From contig JAQSXJ010000040.1 in the NCBI GenBank assembly GCA_029256725.1, forward strand, positions 1 to 64,000: a DNA stretch of 64,000 nucleotides, in the 5' to 3' direction. The translations under genes were made by a program, and so were the position numbers. The notes under the pieces were generated by a model that saw only the letters and a program-made list of their open reading frames with translations, was not told the DNA's origin and made no database searches. This DNA is from Anaerocolumna sp. (GTDB lineage Bacteria; Bacillota; Clostridia; Lachnospirales; Lachnospiraceae). The number at the start of each line of letters is the position of its first letter. Within the stretch, counting starts at the first letter, position 1. Shown one piece after another: positions 63,662 to 64,000 of the stretch.

Positions 63662-64000
63662 TATTCCTTCTTTCTGGATAATCAAACATTATGAAACACA
63701 TTTTTCTCCCCTCTGTGTGCTTTCGCACGTGTTAAACTCAGTGGAAGTGAATGCGCTTTTCTTTCACTCTTATTATCCTGGTGCACTTATTTTTGTCTGT
63801 ATAAATTATTAGATCATGAACTGAAAGCATATTCATGATCTTGTTGCTCCGGTCGGATTTTTTAAGCAAGCTCCAAATCCCACTCTACGTTTTCATTATA
63901 TCACATTATTTCCAGAGTACAAGAAATAGCAGTATTTTTAATAATACTTAAGGATTTTGTAAGTTCTCATAAAAGATGCGCATAAAAGTAAAAAATATGT
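63662..64000. other. gene-free right end of the window
   Basis: No coding frame is supported. A perfect 10-bp inverted repeat, AGATCATGAA (63811-63820) and TTCATGATCT (63832-63841), is the only structure seen; no T-tract follows it on the plus strand. Confidence 0.5.

Overview
The window looks like a chromosomal segment of a low-GC, strictly anaerobic Gram-positive bacterium of the Clostridia, most like Lachnospiraceae. The basis is AT-rich intergenic DNA, AAGGAGG-type ribosome binding sites, sigma-A promoters, a tRNA-Ile T-box, several [FeFe]-hydrogenase genes and a SpoIIQ-like sporulation protein. The species call is inference. No rRNA, tRNA, CRISPR array or intact transposase was seen.

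Layout. 1-11 kb is accessory DNA: an AraC fragment, a nucleotidyltransferase, a TetR regulator divergent from a MacB/FtsX-type ABC exporter, a VOC protein, a secreted transglutaminase-like protein, an unannotated type I toxin-antitoxin locus (9.1-9.45 kb) and the remnant of a BlaR1-like peptidase. 11-17.3 kb holds the most novel unit: a 39-residue peptide gene with two exact GGTIGSV repeats, followed by two radical SAM/SPASM enzymes and an MFS exporter. It looks like an undescribed cysteine-free ribosomal peptide (RiPP) pathway. A methyltransferase that appears to start at ATT lies just upstream. 17.6-21.5 kb carries queT behind a probable preQ1 riboswitch, then a decaying three-gene ABC-2 exporter fused end to end with a LysR fragment.

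21.9-23.3 kb is asnS, followed by a roughly 300-bp palindromic element. 23.8-38.5 kb is a hydrogenase and redox-signalling island. It has a PAS-containing HydA-like sensor with its small ferredoxin and a PP2C phosphatase, a group-B-like hydrogenase, a third HydA-like protein with DRTGG, anti-sigma-like ATPase and PHP proteins, and a HydA/B/C operon whose NuoF-like subunit is broken by a deletion of about 97 nt. 38.7-46.4 kb has a secreted DUF5050-like protein and oppABCDF with a terminator in its leader. 46.9-64 kb is mostly leftward: a copper-type HMA/SafE/cupredoxin fusion, a membrane glycerophosphodiesterase, a SpoIIQ-like protein, glycogen phosphorylase, ileS with its T-box, a VanY-type carboxypeptidase and pncB.

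A striking theme is gene damage: at least six loci carry an in-frame stop, a truncation or a frameshifting deletion (about 1.3, 10.5, 12.1, 19.5, 21.05 and 35.48 kb), while the housekeeping genes are intact. Each break should be verified against raw reads before it is taken as biological.
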